Assembly: GCA_964624635.1 (NCBI GenBank)
Contig: CAZUXM010000008.1
Span: 10,765-74,764, forward strand
From: JANWKQ01 sp964624635
Lineage (GTDB): Bacteria > Bacteroidota > Bacteroidia > CAIKAF01
DNA length: 64,000 nucleotides
Reading direction: 5' to 3'
This document shows, piece after piece, positions 26,693 through 37,000 of this stretch. Within the stretch, counting starts at the first letter, position 1, and every line of letters begins with the position of its first letter. Made by a program: the position numbers and the translations under genes. The notes beneath the pieces were generated by a model. It saw only the letters and a list, made by a program, of their open reading frames with translations, did not search any database and was not told the DNA's origin.

Positions 26693-28731
26693 ATGAAAAA
26701 AATTGCCACCCTCATAATATTCCTATTCGCATGGTCGCATGGTATAATGGCTCAACAAAATGTTGAGTTTACTAAAGCGAACATGGCGAAAGATAAGAAT
26801 CTCAAGAAGCTGTATAAAAAACTAGTGAAGCATGGAGATAATTTTTATTTTCTACATGATCGTGGTTATCTCATTGCCCTTGAATATTATTTAGAAGCAT
26901 ATAAGTCACATCCTAACAGTGCACTACTCAATTATAAAATAGCTGATTGTTATTTACATACTTTATATAAATACAAAGCACTTCCGTATGCTAAAAAAGC
27001 AGAAGAATTGAACCCTAATGCCATCTTTGATATGAATTATATTATTGGAATGGCTTATCATCAGGTAGAAGATTTTGATCAGGCCATAGCCCATTACAAA
27101 AAATTTAAGAACGGATATACAGGTAATAACAATGATAGTTTATTATACGCTGCCCGAAGGATAAAAGAATGTGAACACGGAAAGGAATATATTAAAGATA
27201 CGATTTATGATTTGATTGATATGGGCCCCATCGTGAACAGTATTTATGCCGATTATGTTCCGTTGATACGTGCTGATCAGAGTTATATGTTGTTCACATC
27301 CCGTCGTCCTCATAATGAAATTAATCATGATGAAAAAGGTAGACATCATGGTGGACGATTAGCCTCCTTCGACCTTGAATATTACGAAGATATTTTTAGA
27401 ACAGATCATATCAACGATTCTACCTGGAGTGAACCTTACCGTTTTGATTATTCATCCGATAAATTTGGTAAACACGACGCATGTGTTAGTATGTCGTTCG
27501 ATGGTCAAACCATTTATTTATATCGCCCCGATAATGAAGGAGATCTTTTTTCTGCCACCATACAAGATGGAAAATGGGGAGTAGCACAACCTATGAAAGG
27601 GATTAATTCAAAATACAGAGAAGATCACNNNNNNNNNNNNNNNNNNNNNNNNNNNNNNNNNNNNNNNNNNNNNNNNNNNNTAATAAAACAGCATATTTTG
27701 TAAGTGATCGTCCCGGGGGTTTTGGTAAAAAAGATATTTGGATGACTACACGCACCGGTGAAAATGAATGGGGAACACCTGTAAACATGGGACCTACTAT
27801 TAATACTGAATACGACGAAGAAGGGGTATTTATTCATCCCGATGACAGAACTTTATATTTCAGTAGTCGTGGACATGAAACCATGGGCGGATACGATATT
27901 TTTGAATCAACTATTGAGGATGGAAAATGGACTAAACCTATTAATATGGGATATCCGATTAATTCGCCTGATGATGATGTGTTTTTTGTTTTAACCGCTG
28001 ATGGAAAAAATGCGTATTTGTCGTCCGTAAAAGAAGAAGGTTTTGGAATGCAGGATATTTATGCCATCACTCCATTTGTAAAAAAACGACATAAAGAATT
28101 TGATGTAGTGGTATTTAAAGGTATTGTAATTGACAAGGAAACAAAAGTGAAATTAAAGGCGAAGGTTGATATAGTAGACAATACTACACAACAAAAAATG
28201 TTTTCGGCTACCGTTGATCCGGAGATGGGGTTTCTCGTAACCTTACCTACCGGTAAAAGTGGAAAAAATTACGGTATATCAGTGGAAGCGGAAGGGTATC
28301 TCTTCTATTCTGAAAATTTTGATTTAATTAAAAAACCCGGCTTTAAAGAATACGATAAGGTGGTAGAAATGGAAAAAGTAAAACCCGGTGCAGTACTTAC
28401 TTTGCGTAATGTATTTTTCGATTTTGATAAATGGGATTTAAAACAGGAATCAGTAACCGAATTAAATCATGCCATTAAAGTGTTGAATGAATATAAAGAC
28501 ATGAAAATTCAAATTGAAGGACATACTGATTTTAAAGGAAGTGATGAATACAATCAGGTGCTAAGTGAAAAAAGAGCCAACTCGGTTAAAGAGTACTTGT
28601 TAACGCATGGCTTTGATGCTTCACGAATTGTAAAAGTAATTGGTTATGGTGAATCAAAACCGGTAGATACCAACGAAACGGATGAAGGTAGAGCCCATAA
28701 CAGACGCGTTGAATTCAGGCTGGTAGAATAA
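26693..28731 (+). CDS. PorE-like TPR/PD40/OmpA-family protein, copy 2 (split by gap)
   Basis: A single gene interrupted by 52 N (27629-27680). N-part: signal peptide ending IMAQQ, then NVEFTKANMAKDKNLKKLYKKL and TPR-like repeats. C-part: PD40 repeats (FIHPDDRTLYFSSRGHETMGGYD), a beta domain, and OmpA (VFFDFDKWDLKQES, EGHTDFKGSDEYN, LSEKRA). Aligned with copy 3, only about 6 residues (17 bases) are missing at the gap, so the N run is too long. About 670 residues expected. It shares domain order with copies 1 and 3 and has long identical blocks, pointing to recent tandem duplication. Confidence 0.85.
27629..27680. other. assembly gap (52 N)
   Basis: Lies in the PD40 region of copy 2. Alignment with the tandem paralogues predicts about 17 missing bases, so the run is not to scale. 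Near-identical paralogues probably caused the assembly break. Confidence 0.99.
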
Positions 28732-28900
28732 TCCCCTTTGTTTGACATTAACAAAATTAACTTCTTCCATTTTTTTGATAATGATTAAGTTGTGATAATG
28801 CCTTTTATCCACAGGGCAATTGTGAATATCTATCAGTGCAGCAAGGTCTGTAATTAGCGTATATCGCATATCTTGTATAATAATCTCTTAACTATTTGGT

Positions 28901-30925
28901 ATGAAAAAAATCCTGCTGCTTATTTCAAACCTAACCCTATGTATTATTTTGTCTGTTGCCCAAACCAACATTGAATTCACCAAAGAAAATTTTAAAAACA
29001 ATAAAGATCTCAAACAAGTATACACTCAGTTTGTAAAAAAAGGAGACAAACTTTATTATGGCCATGAAAGAGGATATTTAGTGGCTTTAGAATATTATTT
29101 GATGGCATATGAAAAACATCCCAACAGTGCCTCTTTAAATTATAAAATTGCGGATTGTTATTTACATACTTTATATAAATACAAAGCATTGCCACATGCA
29201 ATGAAAGCACAAGAGTTAAATCCTCAGGTAGCTTTTAATATTGATTATGTTATTGGTTTGGCATACCATCAACGCGAAGATTTTGAAAGTGCCATTGCAT
29301 CATATGATAAATTCATGAATCTGTATGACGGTAAAACTCATGACTCATTAGAAATGGCTCGTAAAAGAGTGTTAGAATGTGGTCATGGTAAAGAATTGGT
29401 AAAGGAAAATGAATACCAGGTAGTCAATTTAGGACCTGATATCAATAGCGAATACGCTGAGTACGTTCCGTTGCTAAAGGCAGATCATAGTTATATGTTG
29501 TTTACTTCACGTAGACCGCTTACAGACCTATCCAAACAAGCACCTGATAAAAAAATAAAAGGAGAGAGATTGTCAAAGTTTGATATGGATTATCATGAAG
29601 ATATTTTTAAATCAGATTATTTAACTGATAGTAAATGGTCGTCGCCATGCAGGTATGATTATTCTACTCGAAAAAAATCTATGCACGATGCATGTGTAAG
29701 TTTATCTTTTGACGGTAAAACTATTTTTAATTATCGTGGAGATAACAATGGGGATTTATATACCGCAAGTATTGTGGATGGTAAATGGACCAAAACAGTT
29801 CCATTAAAAGGAATCAATACTAAATACCGTGAAGACCACATTGCGGTTACACACGATGGTAAAACCGCTTATTTTGTTTCTGATCGTCCGGGTGGACAAG
29901 GGGGTAAAGATTTATGGAAATCTACTCTTATAGCTGATAATGAATGGTCGGCTCCCGAAAATTTAGGTGCTACAGTCAATACCCCTTACGATGAAGAGGG
30001 AGTATTTATTCATCCTGACGGTAAAACCATTTATTTCTCCAGCCGTGGACATAATACTATGGGAGGGTTTGATATTTTTGAGACCAGCTTTGAAGATGGA
30101 AAATGGACCCAACCGTTAAATATGGGATATCCTACCAATTCACCCGATGATGATGTATTTTTTATTTTGAGTTCCGATGGTAAAACGGCGTATTTATCAT
30201 CCGTAAAAGAAGGAGGCTACGGAATGCAGGATATTTATGCCATCAAAGCATTTGATAAAAAGAAAAATAAAAAGAACAAAAATCAAGGGCAGGAAATAAA
30301 AATGATGAACCTGCAAGGTTCAGTAAAAGACAAAGATTCAAAACAATCTATTGATGCTACCATCGAAGTAGTAGACAACACTACCCATATAGTTATGTAT
30401 ACGGCAAAAGTAAGTCAGGGACAAAATTTCTCATTAAATGTACCCGAGTTACAAAACGATCAAACATATACACTTAATGTAAGTTCGGAAGGGTATATCA
30501 ATTATTCAGCTCCTTTTACCAATGAAAATTTGAAAGATGCAGAACAAAATATTTCATTAGAAAAAATTAAAGTAGTTATTTCTAATGTAATTATTCTGGA
30601 GCATGTTTATTTTGATTATAATGAATCAGTAATTAAAACAGAATCATTGGAAGAATTAGACAATGCCATTGCGTATTTAAATTCACAACCTACCATTAAA
30701 ATTGAAATCGAGGGACATACGGATCAATCCGGCTCGGCTGAATATAACTTAATGTTATCTCAGCAGAGGGCAGAAGCGGTAAAAAATTATCTACTGTCAA
30801 AAGGTTTTGAAGCTAAACGTATATTAAAAGTAACAGGTTACGGTAATACACGTCCGTTGGTATCAGGTAATGATGAAGAAGCTAAATCGAAAAACAGAAG
30901 GGTGGAATTTAGATTGGTAAAGTAG
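28901..30925 (+). CDS. PorE-like TPR/PD40/OmpA-family protein, copy 3
   Basis: 674 residues: signal peptide (ending SVAQ), TPR-like region (NSASLNYKIADCYLHTLYKYKALPHA), PD40 repeats (FIHPDGKTIYFSSRGHNTMGGFDIFET), a Lys-rich linker (KKKNKKNKNQGQ), a diverged beta domain and OmpA (HVYFDYNESVIKTES, EGHTDQSGSAEYN, LSQQRA). The OmpA domain differs most from copies 1 and 2. A 170-base gap with no clear terminator separates it from copy 2, so it may have its own promoter. Like the others, a probable outer-membrane/periplasmic scaffold; T9SS role inferred. Confidence 0.85.
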   Translation: MKKILLLISNLTLCIILSVAQTNIEFTKENFKNNKDLKQVYTQFVKKGDKLYYGHERGYLVALEYYLMAYEKHPNSASLNYKIADCYLHTLYKYKALPHAMKAQELNPQVAFNIDYVIGLAYHQREDFESAIASYDKFMNLYDGKTHDSLEMARKRVLECGHGKELVKENEYQVVNLGPDINSEYAEYVPLLKADHSYMLFTSRRPLTDLSKQAPDKKIKGERLSKFDMDYHEDIFKSDYLTDSKWSSPCRYDYSTRKKSMHDACVSLSFDGKTIFNYRGDNNGDLYTASIVDGKWTKTVPLKGINTKYREDHIAVTHDGKTAYFVSDRPGGQGGKDLWKSTLIADNEWSAPENLGATVNTPYDEEGVFIHPDGKTIYFSSRGHNTMGGFDIFETSFEDGKWTQPLNMGYPTNSPDDDVFFILSSDGKTAYLSSVKEGGYGMQDIYAIKAFDKKKNKKNKNQGQEIKMMNLQGSVKDKDSKQSIDATIEVVDNTTHIVMYTAKVSQGQNFSLNVPELQNDQTYTLNVSSEGYINYSAPFTNENLKDAEQNISLEKIKVVISNVIILEHVYFDYNESVIKTESLEELDNAIAYLNSQPTIKIEIEGHTDQSGSAEYNLMLSQQRAEAVKNYLLSKGFEAKRILKVTGYGNTRPLVSGNDEEAKSKNRRVEFRLVK

Positions 30926-31002
30926 CGCAAAAATGGGGCTATTTATATTGCTTTAATTTAAAATACTAGGATTTTTGATTTGGAGGCTTTTGGCTACATG
31001 TA

Positions 31003-31789
31003 GTTAGGTAACGCTGCACCTAACCGATACCTGTCATGCAAAGCCGAGGTATATCAAACCAGATTAATGGAATTTATTGCCGCCATTGAATTGTAAATTG
31101 TCAAAGGTCAAAGAATGTCTTGTAATCCATTAAAAAAATAATTCCACCAAAGGTGAGCATTCCACCAAGCACCATTAGAAGAATTCCACCAAGCACTTTT
31201 ATTCCCGGTTGGGTTTCGCGAACAAGTAAGTTAATCGTGGAGGTACTTTGTTCAGACTGAAGAAATTTGTTAGAGATCAGTCTAGAAGATTTAACTTCTA
31301 AATCATGAATATTCTCAAATTGGATAACATGCTTACCTGGACTTGTAATCTCAAAGCTGCAAAACTCACTTATTAAAACCCCGTTTTTCGGGAATGAAAG
31401 CTGTACTGGATTGTGATTCAGCGAAATTTGTTTGCCGTTGTTTAAAATAACAACTCTGAAATCACCAGTGTTATTTGCATAACCTCCAACTACACATATC
31501 GAATATCGTCCTTTTTTTTCAAAATCAACTTCATTAATAGTTTGGCGTAGTTCAAGGTTTGATATTGTTCTGCCACGGTCAAGTTGCAATAATAGCTTAG
31601 TACCAAAAATAAGCATCACTAGCCCAACGAGTCCAACAATTATTATCAAATAAATCATTTTAAATCAATTCATAACGGGAAATTGTCCAGAAGGTTTCAA
31701 CTTTTCAATATTCAACAGTTTTATCTCTTTCAAATATGCTAATCATAATTATTTAACCGATCATTGTCAAAAAAGCAGTGTTACCTAAC
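31003..31789. repeat. inverted repeat pair bounding the 31101-31658 gene
   Basis: GTTAGGTAACGCTGC (31003-31017) is the reverse complement, at 14 of 15 positions, of GCAGTGTTACCTAAC (31775-31789). The ends GTTAGGT and ACCTAAC fit the integron core-site consensus GTTRRRY / RYYYAAC. The two copies enclose exactly one gene. Confidence 0.55.
31101..31658 (-). CDS. hypothetical two-helix membrane protein
   Basis: 185 residues. A membrane helix at each end (about 2-25 and 157-178) with a ~130-residue beta-rich domain between: YSICVVGGYANNTGDFRVVILNNGKQI, LSFPKNGVLISEFCSFEITSPGKHVIQFENI. Topology suggests an extracytoplasmic sandwich-like domain held between two helices. I recognise no family. The gene is bounded by a short inverted repeat pair (31003-31017, 31775-31789), so it may be a mobile cassette. 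The upstream gap of 480 bases contains an attC-like hairpin. Confidence 0.6.
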   Translation of the reverse strand: MIYLIIIVGLVGLVMLIFGTKLLLQLDRGRTISNLELRQTINEVDFEKKGRYSICVVGGYANNTGDFRVVILNNGKQISLNHNPVQLSFPKNGVLISEFCSFEITSPGKHVIQFENIHDLEVKSSRLISNKFLQSEQSTSTINLLVRETQPGIKVLGGILLMVLGGMLTFGGIIFLMDYKTFFDL

Positions 31790-31956
31790 GGATAACGCAT
31801 TTACCCCGTTACCGTTTTATAAATATAGGAACTTTAAAATTAACCCTAATGATAGCAAGCCGTATATTTTTTATACATACGGCTAAGCGGTTTAACTTCC
31901 TGAAAATTAATTATTATGAAGGATACGGTAATGGGGTAAGATGCGTAGTTAGAGCC
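31784..31956. repeat. attC-like long imperfect hairpin
   Basis: Outer ends on the minus strand: CTCTAAC (31955-31949) and GTTAGGT (31790-31784). Inside, ACGCATTTACCCCG..ACCGT (31795-31815) pairs with 31925-31946 except for one extra base and one mismatch; an unpaired extra base in one arm is typical of integron attC sites. A further 8-bp stem AGCCGTAT/ATACGGCT (31858-31865, 31877-31884) lies in the middle. At about 170 bases it is longer than usual attC sites (up to about 141). Apart from this hairpin I see nothing coding in 31659-32140. Confidence 0.45.
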
Positions 31957-32629
31957 TGGCACACAAATCTTCAATTATACCTGTAATTGTCAAAATTAGA
32001 TCGATTTCTTATTTTGTTGTTTGAATTCCGCTAAACAGCAAATCATCATCTTGTCCTAGATTTGTCCGTTCAGTTTCTCATCACAATAGAACCCAAAGGT
32101 ATTTATCCCTTTAGGTATCCTTTTAATGCATCCATTTGGCTTAACGTCTAACAATATCAGCAATAATATTTACCGAATCCATAGTCCAATATTCTGGTTC
32201 AAACCAAAAATTATATAACCTACCGACCTTCTGATTTAACGATTTATTTGGTTTATGCATATAAATCCAACATAATAGTCGCCCATTCTTTTCTACTGAA
32301 TCTAATTTCACCGTGTCAAGTCTTTCTTTAATACAAGGAAATATTTTTAAATGTCCTTGATCAGTTGATAGTTCTAAAAATTCAACATTATTTTCTTTAT
32401 CGGAAAAACACCAATCTGATGGATAAATAGTTATTTTATATTTGTCTTCTTTACTTGAACAAGAAATAGTTCCAAATAATAAAAGACAAATAACTAAATA
32501 CTTACTAAGGGTTATTTTGAAGTTCTTTTGTAACATCATTTTGCGTGTTTGCAATGTATTTTGTTTTTCTTGAGAAGTTCTGAACCTAAGATTATCTGCT
32601 TATGTCCAAAAGTGCTTGGCTCTAACTAC
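31945..32629. repeat. inverted repeat pair bounding the 32141-32554 gene
   Basis: GTAGTTAGAGCCTGGCAC (31945-31962) matches the reverse complement of GTGCTTGGCTCTAACTAC (32612-32629) at 16 of 18 positions. The GTAGTTAG start also occurs at 31000-31007 in the neighbouring unit. The pair encloses a single gene. Confidence 0.6.
32141..32554 (-). CDS. hypothetical lipoprotein in cassette-like unit
   Basis: 137 residues; the start may be the second Met cluster (MMLQKN). The signal LLLFGTISC gives a lipobox with Cys at about 32. The mature part has two Cys and several Trp (YPSDWCFSDKENN, IFPCIKERLDT, LLCWIYMHK, FWFEPEYWTMDS) and resembles no family I know. AT-rich with short flanking inverted repeats (31945-31962 and 32612-32629), which suggests acquisition as a unit. 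Confidence 0.55.
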   Translation of the reverse strand: MQTRKMMLQKNFKITLSKYLVICLLLFGTISCSSKEDKYKITIYPSDWCFSDKENNVEFLELSTDQGHLKIFPCIKERLDTVKLDSVEKNGRLLCWIYMHKPNKSLNQKVGRLYNFWFEPEYWTMDSVNIIADIVRR

Positions 32630-32760
32630 CGGATTGCAGTAACTAATATAACACTAATTTCATCTTATTCAAAGTGTTAGAAAAAATCGAATGGTTTACA
32701 TCCTGTTTATAAATGAAAAACGAAGTTTTGAACACTCTGACGGAAAATTTGACATCAACA

Positions 32761-34074
32761 CTACTTCATCTTCAATCCATATTTATCCATATACATTTTA
32801 TATAGATAGTATTGAGAATTTTCTAACTCAATTTGTCTGCCATTAATATATGCCAATGCCAGTTGATTGGTTTTCATATCCAACGCATCTCCATCACAAA
32901 TAAAAAACGTAGCATCTTTGCCTACTTCAATACTTCCTAATTGGTTGTCAATACCTAAAATTTTGGCTGCATTTAAAGTGAGTACTTGTACCGCTTGTTC
33001 TTTTTCTAATCCGTATGCCACTGCAGTACCTGCATTAAATGGAATATTTCGGCTACCCATTACTTCCATTTCGCCGGTATGACTAAAAGTAAAATTAATG
33101 CCTGCATCCCATAATAGTTTAGGCATTTTATAAGGAAGTTTTACATCATCATCATCACTATGTGGTAATGCATGCATACGATCGAGTATAATAGAGAGAT
33201 TGTGTTGTTTAATGAAATCCGAAATTTTGTACGCTTCATATCCTCCTACCAATACTATTTTTTTTATACCAATGGATTCAAACCAGGTAACTGATTCCAT
33301 GATGTCTTTTTCTGTATTTACATGGATGTACAAGATTTTATTTCCGGTAAATAATCCTTTCATCGCTTCACATTTTCCATTGTATTCAGCATGGGTAGTT
33401 TCGTTTGCGTAGGATAAAGAACGTTCAAACATGTCTTTGATTTTGTTTACCTGCGCCATTCTTTCTTTTTTTAAACTATACTCATCCATGTCTTTTTGAT
33501 TGGCATGTATAGTTCTGTTCCTGTTGGGCCAGTTTACATGTAAACCATCTTCAGGTTGAATAGATGCATCTTCCCAGTTCCAGGCATCTAATTGTACTAT
33601 GGAAGATTGACCTGAAATAAGCCCCCCACGTGGAGTAGATTGTGCAATCAATACTCCGTTAAAACGAATGGTAGGTATTATTTTTGAATCGGTATTATAC
33701 GTAGTAATGGCTCTTACCTCAGGAGTAATGTCACCCGATTCATCATAATCTAAGGTGGCCCTTACGGCATCCACTTCTCTTAACCCAATGGTACTGTTGG
33801 TTAAAATAAATCCGGGATATACATGTTTTCCTTCTCCATCAATATTTACTTCATAGGTAACTTTACCTTCGCTGGCCCCTGATGGAGAAACCGCAATAAT
33901 TTTCCCAAAGGCAAAAACTACTTCTCCATTGTCAATAACACTGCCATTACCTACATGTATTTTTACATTGTAAATGCGTATACTTTTATTTTGTACAGCT
34001 CCGGGCACCGGTTTTTGTGCCGCCAAATTCAGTGTAATAACTGAAGCTATGAGATATATCAATATTTTTTTCAT
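32761..34074 (-). CDS. amidohydrolase-family protein lacking the HxH metal motif
   Basis: 437 residues with signal peptide (ending LNLAAQ). Overall amidohydrolase fold: IRIYNVKIHVGNGSVIDNGEVVFAFGKI at the start, GIDNQLGSIEVGKDATFFICDGD at the end. The first metal motif, normally H-x-H after the GxxP strand, reads YPGFILTNSTIGL, and the late Asp position reads FSHTGEMEV, so two of the metal-ligand sets are missing. Probably non-catalytic, acting as partner of the larger upstream amidohydrolase, whose stop lies two bases before this ATG. Exported like its neighbour. Confidence 0.78.
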   Translation of the reverse strand: MKKILIYLIASVITLNLAAQKPVPGAVQNKSIRIYNVKIHVGNGSVIDNGEVVFAFGKIIAVSPSGASEGKVTYEVNIDGEGKHVYPGFILTNSTIGLREVDAVRATLDYDESGDITPEVRAITTYNTDSKIIPTIRFNGVLIAQSTPRGGLISGQSSIVQLDAWNWEDASIQPEDGLHVNWPNRNRTIHANQKDMDEYSLKKERMAQVNKIKDMFERSLSYANETTHAEYNGKCEAMKGLFTGNKILYIHVNTEKDIMESVTWFESIGIKKIVLVGGYEAYKISDFIKQHNLSIILDRMHALPHSDDDDVKLPYKMPKLLWDAGINFTFSHTGEMEVMGSRNIPFNAGTAVAYGLEKEQAVQVLTLNAAKILGIDNQLGSIEVGKDATFFICDGDALDMKTNQLALAYINGRQIELENSQYYLYKMYMDKYGLKMK

Positions 34075-34076
34075 GG

Positions 34077-37000
34077 TTATTCAGTTATTTGTATGATTTC
34101 GTAATCATGGTTGTCCATCGTTTCACATTCAAATAAAAAATATTGTTTACGAGCTAATGNNNNNNNNNNCTCCTTCTTCACCATCTTTAATTGCCTGCAT
34201 CATTTTTTGTACCAATCGGTTTTTTTCATCCTGGTTGTATTTTTGTAATTGTGCATCTCTTTCTTCACTATAATAAATCATTCCATCAATCATAGTAAAC
34301 TTCACACGAGCATAAATACTTAGTGGATTGTCAGTCCACAATACTAAATCAGCATCTTTTCCTTCTTTAATAGAACCTACTTTATTATCAATATGTAACA
34401 TTTTGGCAGGATTCAATGTGCATAGTTTCCATGCCTCCTCTTCACTCAGGTTTCCATATTTTACCGCTTTGGCTGCTTCGTGATTTAGTCTTCGGGCCAT
34501 TTCTGCATCATCACTATTGATACTTGTATTTACCCCCACTTTATTTAAGATAGCTGCATTATAAGGTATGGCATCTTGTACTTCCATTTTATAGGCCCAC
34601 CAATCAGAAAAAGTAGAAGCGTTGGCTCCATGTGCTTTCATTTTATCCGCCACTTTATATCCTTCTAGTATATGTGTAAATGTATTTACTTTAATGCCCA
34701 TACTATCGGCCACATGTAACAACATATTAATTTCTGATTGTACATACGAATGACAGGTAATATATCTTTTTCCTTCTAAAATTTCATTCAAAATTTCCAA
34801 CTCCAAATCTTTCCTTACAGGCTCCTTTGAATTTTTTTTGAGTAAAGCATATTCTTTGGCTCTGTTAAACATTTCAAAATAAAACTGCTCCACCCCCATA
34901 CGTGTTTGTGGATAACGATATATATTTTTTTCTCCCCAATTAGATTGTTTTACGTTTTCACCCAAGGCAAATTTTATGAATCCCGGTGCTTCTTTAAATA
35001 CTAATTCATCTTCAGTACGACCCCAACGTAATTTTATAATAGCTGATTGACCTCCAATAGCGTTAGCAGACCCATGTAATAATTGAGCAATGGTAACCCC
35101 ACCCGATAATTGCCTGTAAATATTTATATCATCTGCATTCAGTACATCTGCCATACGTACTTCGGCGGTGCTGCTTTGTCCGGCTTCGTTAACACCACGC
35201 GTCATGGCAATATGCGAATGTTCATCAATGATACCGGATGTAAGGTGCATGCCTGAACCGTCTATAGTTGTACAGGAGGTACATGATAAATTTTTACCCA
35301 CCTTTTTAATTTTTCCACCTTCAGTAATCACATCCGTATTGGTAAGAATCCCCTCTTTTTCATTGGTCCAAACTGTGGTATTTTTTATCAAATACGTTTT
35401 ATTTTCTTCTGATTTTAAATCAGCCCACTTCCATCCGAAAGCTTTGTTGGGGTATCGTACTTCGCTATAACTAACCGTAGGTTTGTCTTTTTTCTTTTCG
35501 TCTTCAATGGTGATAGCACTATGGGTTGCATTAAAAGAATATTTTTCTCCTTTAGGATTTTCAACTATCCCTTTCCAGTTGTTGGTTTTTTCAATTTGGG
35601 CTGATATTCTTACAAAACCTCCCATATCTTTTGAATTAAAACTGGCTGTAATAAAATTTTTCTCGGTAGTGAGTTCTATGGCAATTTTGGTAGTGTCGTT
35701 AATGACATAATTAGCTGCAGGGAAATTCATTTTTCCATTAATTACCATCGATTTTCCGTTCATAGGTTCATATCCGGTTTGTATGGTATAGTTACCACGA
35801 AGGTCTATGGCCTCAGCATTTTTATCAATCATGTATTGATATCCTTGCACCCAGTTTTCTAATAGCGTAAAACCATCATTCCCTAATTCTTCATTGGTAA
35901 TAATAAAATTGGCGAGTTTACCTTTTTCCAAGGTTCCTATCATAGCATCTGCCTTCAACATTTTGGCCGGACCTTCGGTTAAAGCATACAATGCTTTTTC
36001 TTTTTTTAATCCGTATTGTATGGATTTTTTTAATGATTTAAAAAAATCAGCGGAGCTACCATCATCACTGGCAGTAGTAATATTGTATGAGATGTTGTTG
36101 CTATCCAGCAATTTTAAATTGGCAGGAGCTATATCCCATTTGTACAAATCTTCTAAGCTCACCTGATCAGCATCATAAGGATCGTTTAATATATAGGGTT
36201 TGGGAAATTGTAAGGGTACAGTAATGCTGCTGGTGAGGTTTTTTAACTGTGGAATTCTATCAAATTCATCGCCACAGCCCATGTAATGAAAACTCAACCC
36301 AAATTCTTTGGCAATTTTTTCCATTCTAATAATGTCGCTTCTGTTTTTGATATCAAAAAGTATAGGAAGATTTTTTATGCTGTTAAAAGCTTCAATAGAA
36401 ATATTTTTTTCTGCTTTACCAACCATGGCAGCATGCCACTGTGCATCATATAAAAACTGACGAATTAAAGCTATAGTACCTGTTAATGAAGTAGGATATT
36501 CGTTGGTAGAACTTCCTTTATCCAACGACATGATGAAGGCGGCATTTTCAATGAGTAAATTTTTATTGTCTTTTCTGTCAGCCAGAGTTACCAATGCACC
36601 GGTACCTCTAAAAATACCGTCCATGCGATGCGTTAATACGGTACCTATTCCATATTTTCTTAGTTTATCAGCATTGTCTTTGGCATGTGAATAGTGTTGG
36701 TAAGCAAAANNNNNNNNNNNNNNNNNNNNNNNNNNNNNNNNNNNNNNNNNNNNNNNNNNNNNCATCGTCATTTAAGTGGATGTCTTTTTCATGGTCCTTT
36801 AGTCCATAATTATTCCAAACTTCAATAAAGGAAGGATAAATATGTTTACCGATGCAGTCAATTTGTTTTGCATCTTTTGGGATAGTAATTTTTTCACCAC
36901 AATCCACAATTTTTTCATCTTTAATAACCAATGTTCCATTGTTGATGGTGGTAGTTGAATTAATATGGATAATGGCATGGGTAAAAGCAATGGTATAATG

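Noticed and set aside
26693..28731. Broken second PorE-like gene as pseudogene
   Set aside because: The frame change falls exactly on the N run; both sides align to copies 1 and 3 without other defects.
31659..32140. Insertion sequence
   Set aside because: No transposase reading frame on either strand and no direct target duplications around the inverted repeats that I can find.
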